This document shows, in pieces, positions 63,607 through 64,000 of a stretch of 64,000 nucleotides of DNA (positions within the stretch are counted from its first letter, which is position 1; the number at the start of each line of letters is the position of its first letter). The stretch is from Diadema setosum (lineage: Eukaryota; Echinodermata; Echinoidea; Diadematoida; Diadematidae), in assembly GCA_033980235.1 (NCBI GenBank), contig CM067059.1, positions 13,230,600-13,294,599 on the forward strand. The letters are read 5' to 3'. A program made the position numbers and the translations under genes. The notes below the pieces were generated by a model. The model had not been told where the DNA came from, ran no database searches, and saw only the letters and a list, made by a program, of their open reading frames with translations.

Positions 63607-64000
63607 CTGCGCATCGCAAAGAGTTACCACAGGTCATTCATTGCTATGGTGGTCATTGTAACCTCAAACATTTAACTTTCTTTTTCCTCCATTTCACTGT
63701 TTTTTGTTTATTTAAAACAAATAATTACATACACGTATGTGTACATTGTGGCTTGTCATTATTCAAATTACATTTTTAGTACTTCATATTGAATTATCAT
63801 AAAGTAACATAGTTTGAATTTTCTGAAGAAAGTATAGTTAGTGATAACTGCAATGAGAAAAATAATTTCAAGGTTAAAGTGTAATTGTGAAAGGGACATA
63901 CTGAGTACAGGTCATTTCAGACATCTGTGCTCCAGTATACAAAAACGATTCAACTCAACTAACATAATGTTTGAGATATACAAATGCAGTGTTATCAAAA
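63607..64000 (-). other. Intron of the YPEL5-like paralogue
   Basis: AT-rich sequence to the window edge with no coding match to YPEL5 residues 1-47, so the upstream exon lies further right. Confidence 0.7.

Noticed and set aside
1..64000. CRISPR arrays, operons, riboswitches or other prokaryotic systems
   Set aside because: No regularly spaced direct repeats with unique spacers were seen. Split genes, long introns and a metazoan LTR retrotransposon show nuclear animal DNA.

Overview
The window reads as animal nuclear DNA: small coding exons with GT-AG boundaries sit in kilobase-scale introns, and the rest is AT-rich sequence full of (TG)n, (CTGT)n, poly-C/poly-G and A/T tracts. A spliced Dbl-family RhoGEF, a near full-length match to YPEL5 and a Ty3/Gypsy element of CsRn1 type point to a marine invertebrate. 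An echinoderm is my best guess, but that is inference from texture. No bacterial, phage, CRISPR or tRNA-gene content was seen.

Positions 1-~4084 hold the 5' part of a minus-strand Ty3/Gypsy LTR retrotransposon: the left end of pol (cut by the window edge), gag, an 18-nt primer binding site matching the 3' end of tRNA-Trp, and a probable 5' LTR. Its ORFs look undamaged, so it is probably young. If the host gene extends left of the window, the element is an antisense insertion in an intron of that gene.

Positions 8430-39218 (+ strand) hold the 3' part of a PLEKHG1/2/3-type Rho guanine-nucleotide exchange factor gene. Nine well-supported exons and one probable 24-nt microexon join in a single reading frame of 1149 residues: the end of the DH-PH linker, the PH domain, a basic RRNSEP segment, and a 2.7-kb last exon coding for a long, acidic, Ser-rich tail. 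The DH exons are not in the window and should lie to the left. A 3' UTR of about 3.9 kb probably ends after an AATAAA at 43118.

Positions ~43-53 kb are intergenic between two convergent genes. They contain a TTAA-flanked fold-back element, a nested pair of inverted-repeat elements (49494-49973, with an inner element at 49651-49894) and a small TTAA-flanked element (50618-50708).

Positions 53155-~56330 (- strand) hold an intact YPEL5 gene with an uninterrupted 121-codon CDS. It has a splice acceptor just upstream of the ATG, a candidate 5' UTR exon ending at 56204, and a CpG-containing promoter with CRE, E-box and CCAAT motifs. Ten kilobases to the right and on the same strand, the last coding exon of a second YPEL5-like gene (63376-63606) shows a tandem duplication with different exon structure. 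The region between and around the two genes carries four more copies of the same ~380-bp palindromic TTAA element, one of them inside the YPEL5 5' UTR intron, and is rich in the octamer TACATGTA.
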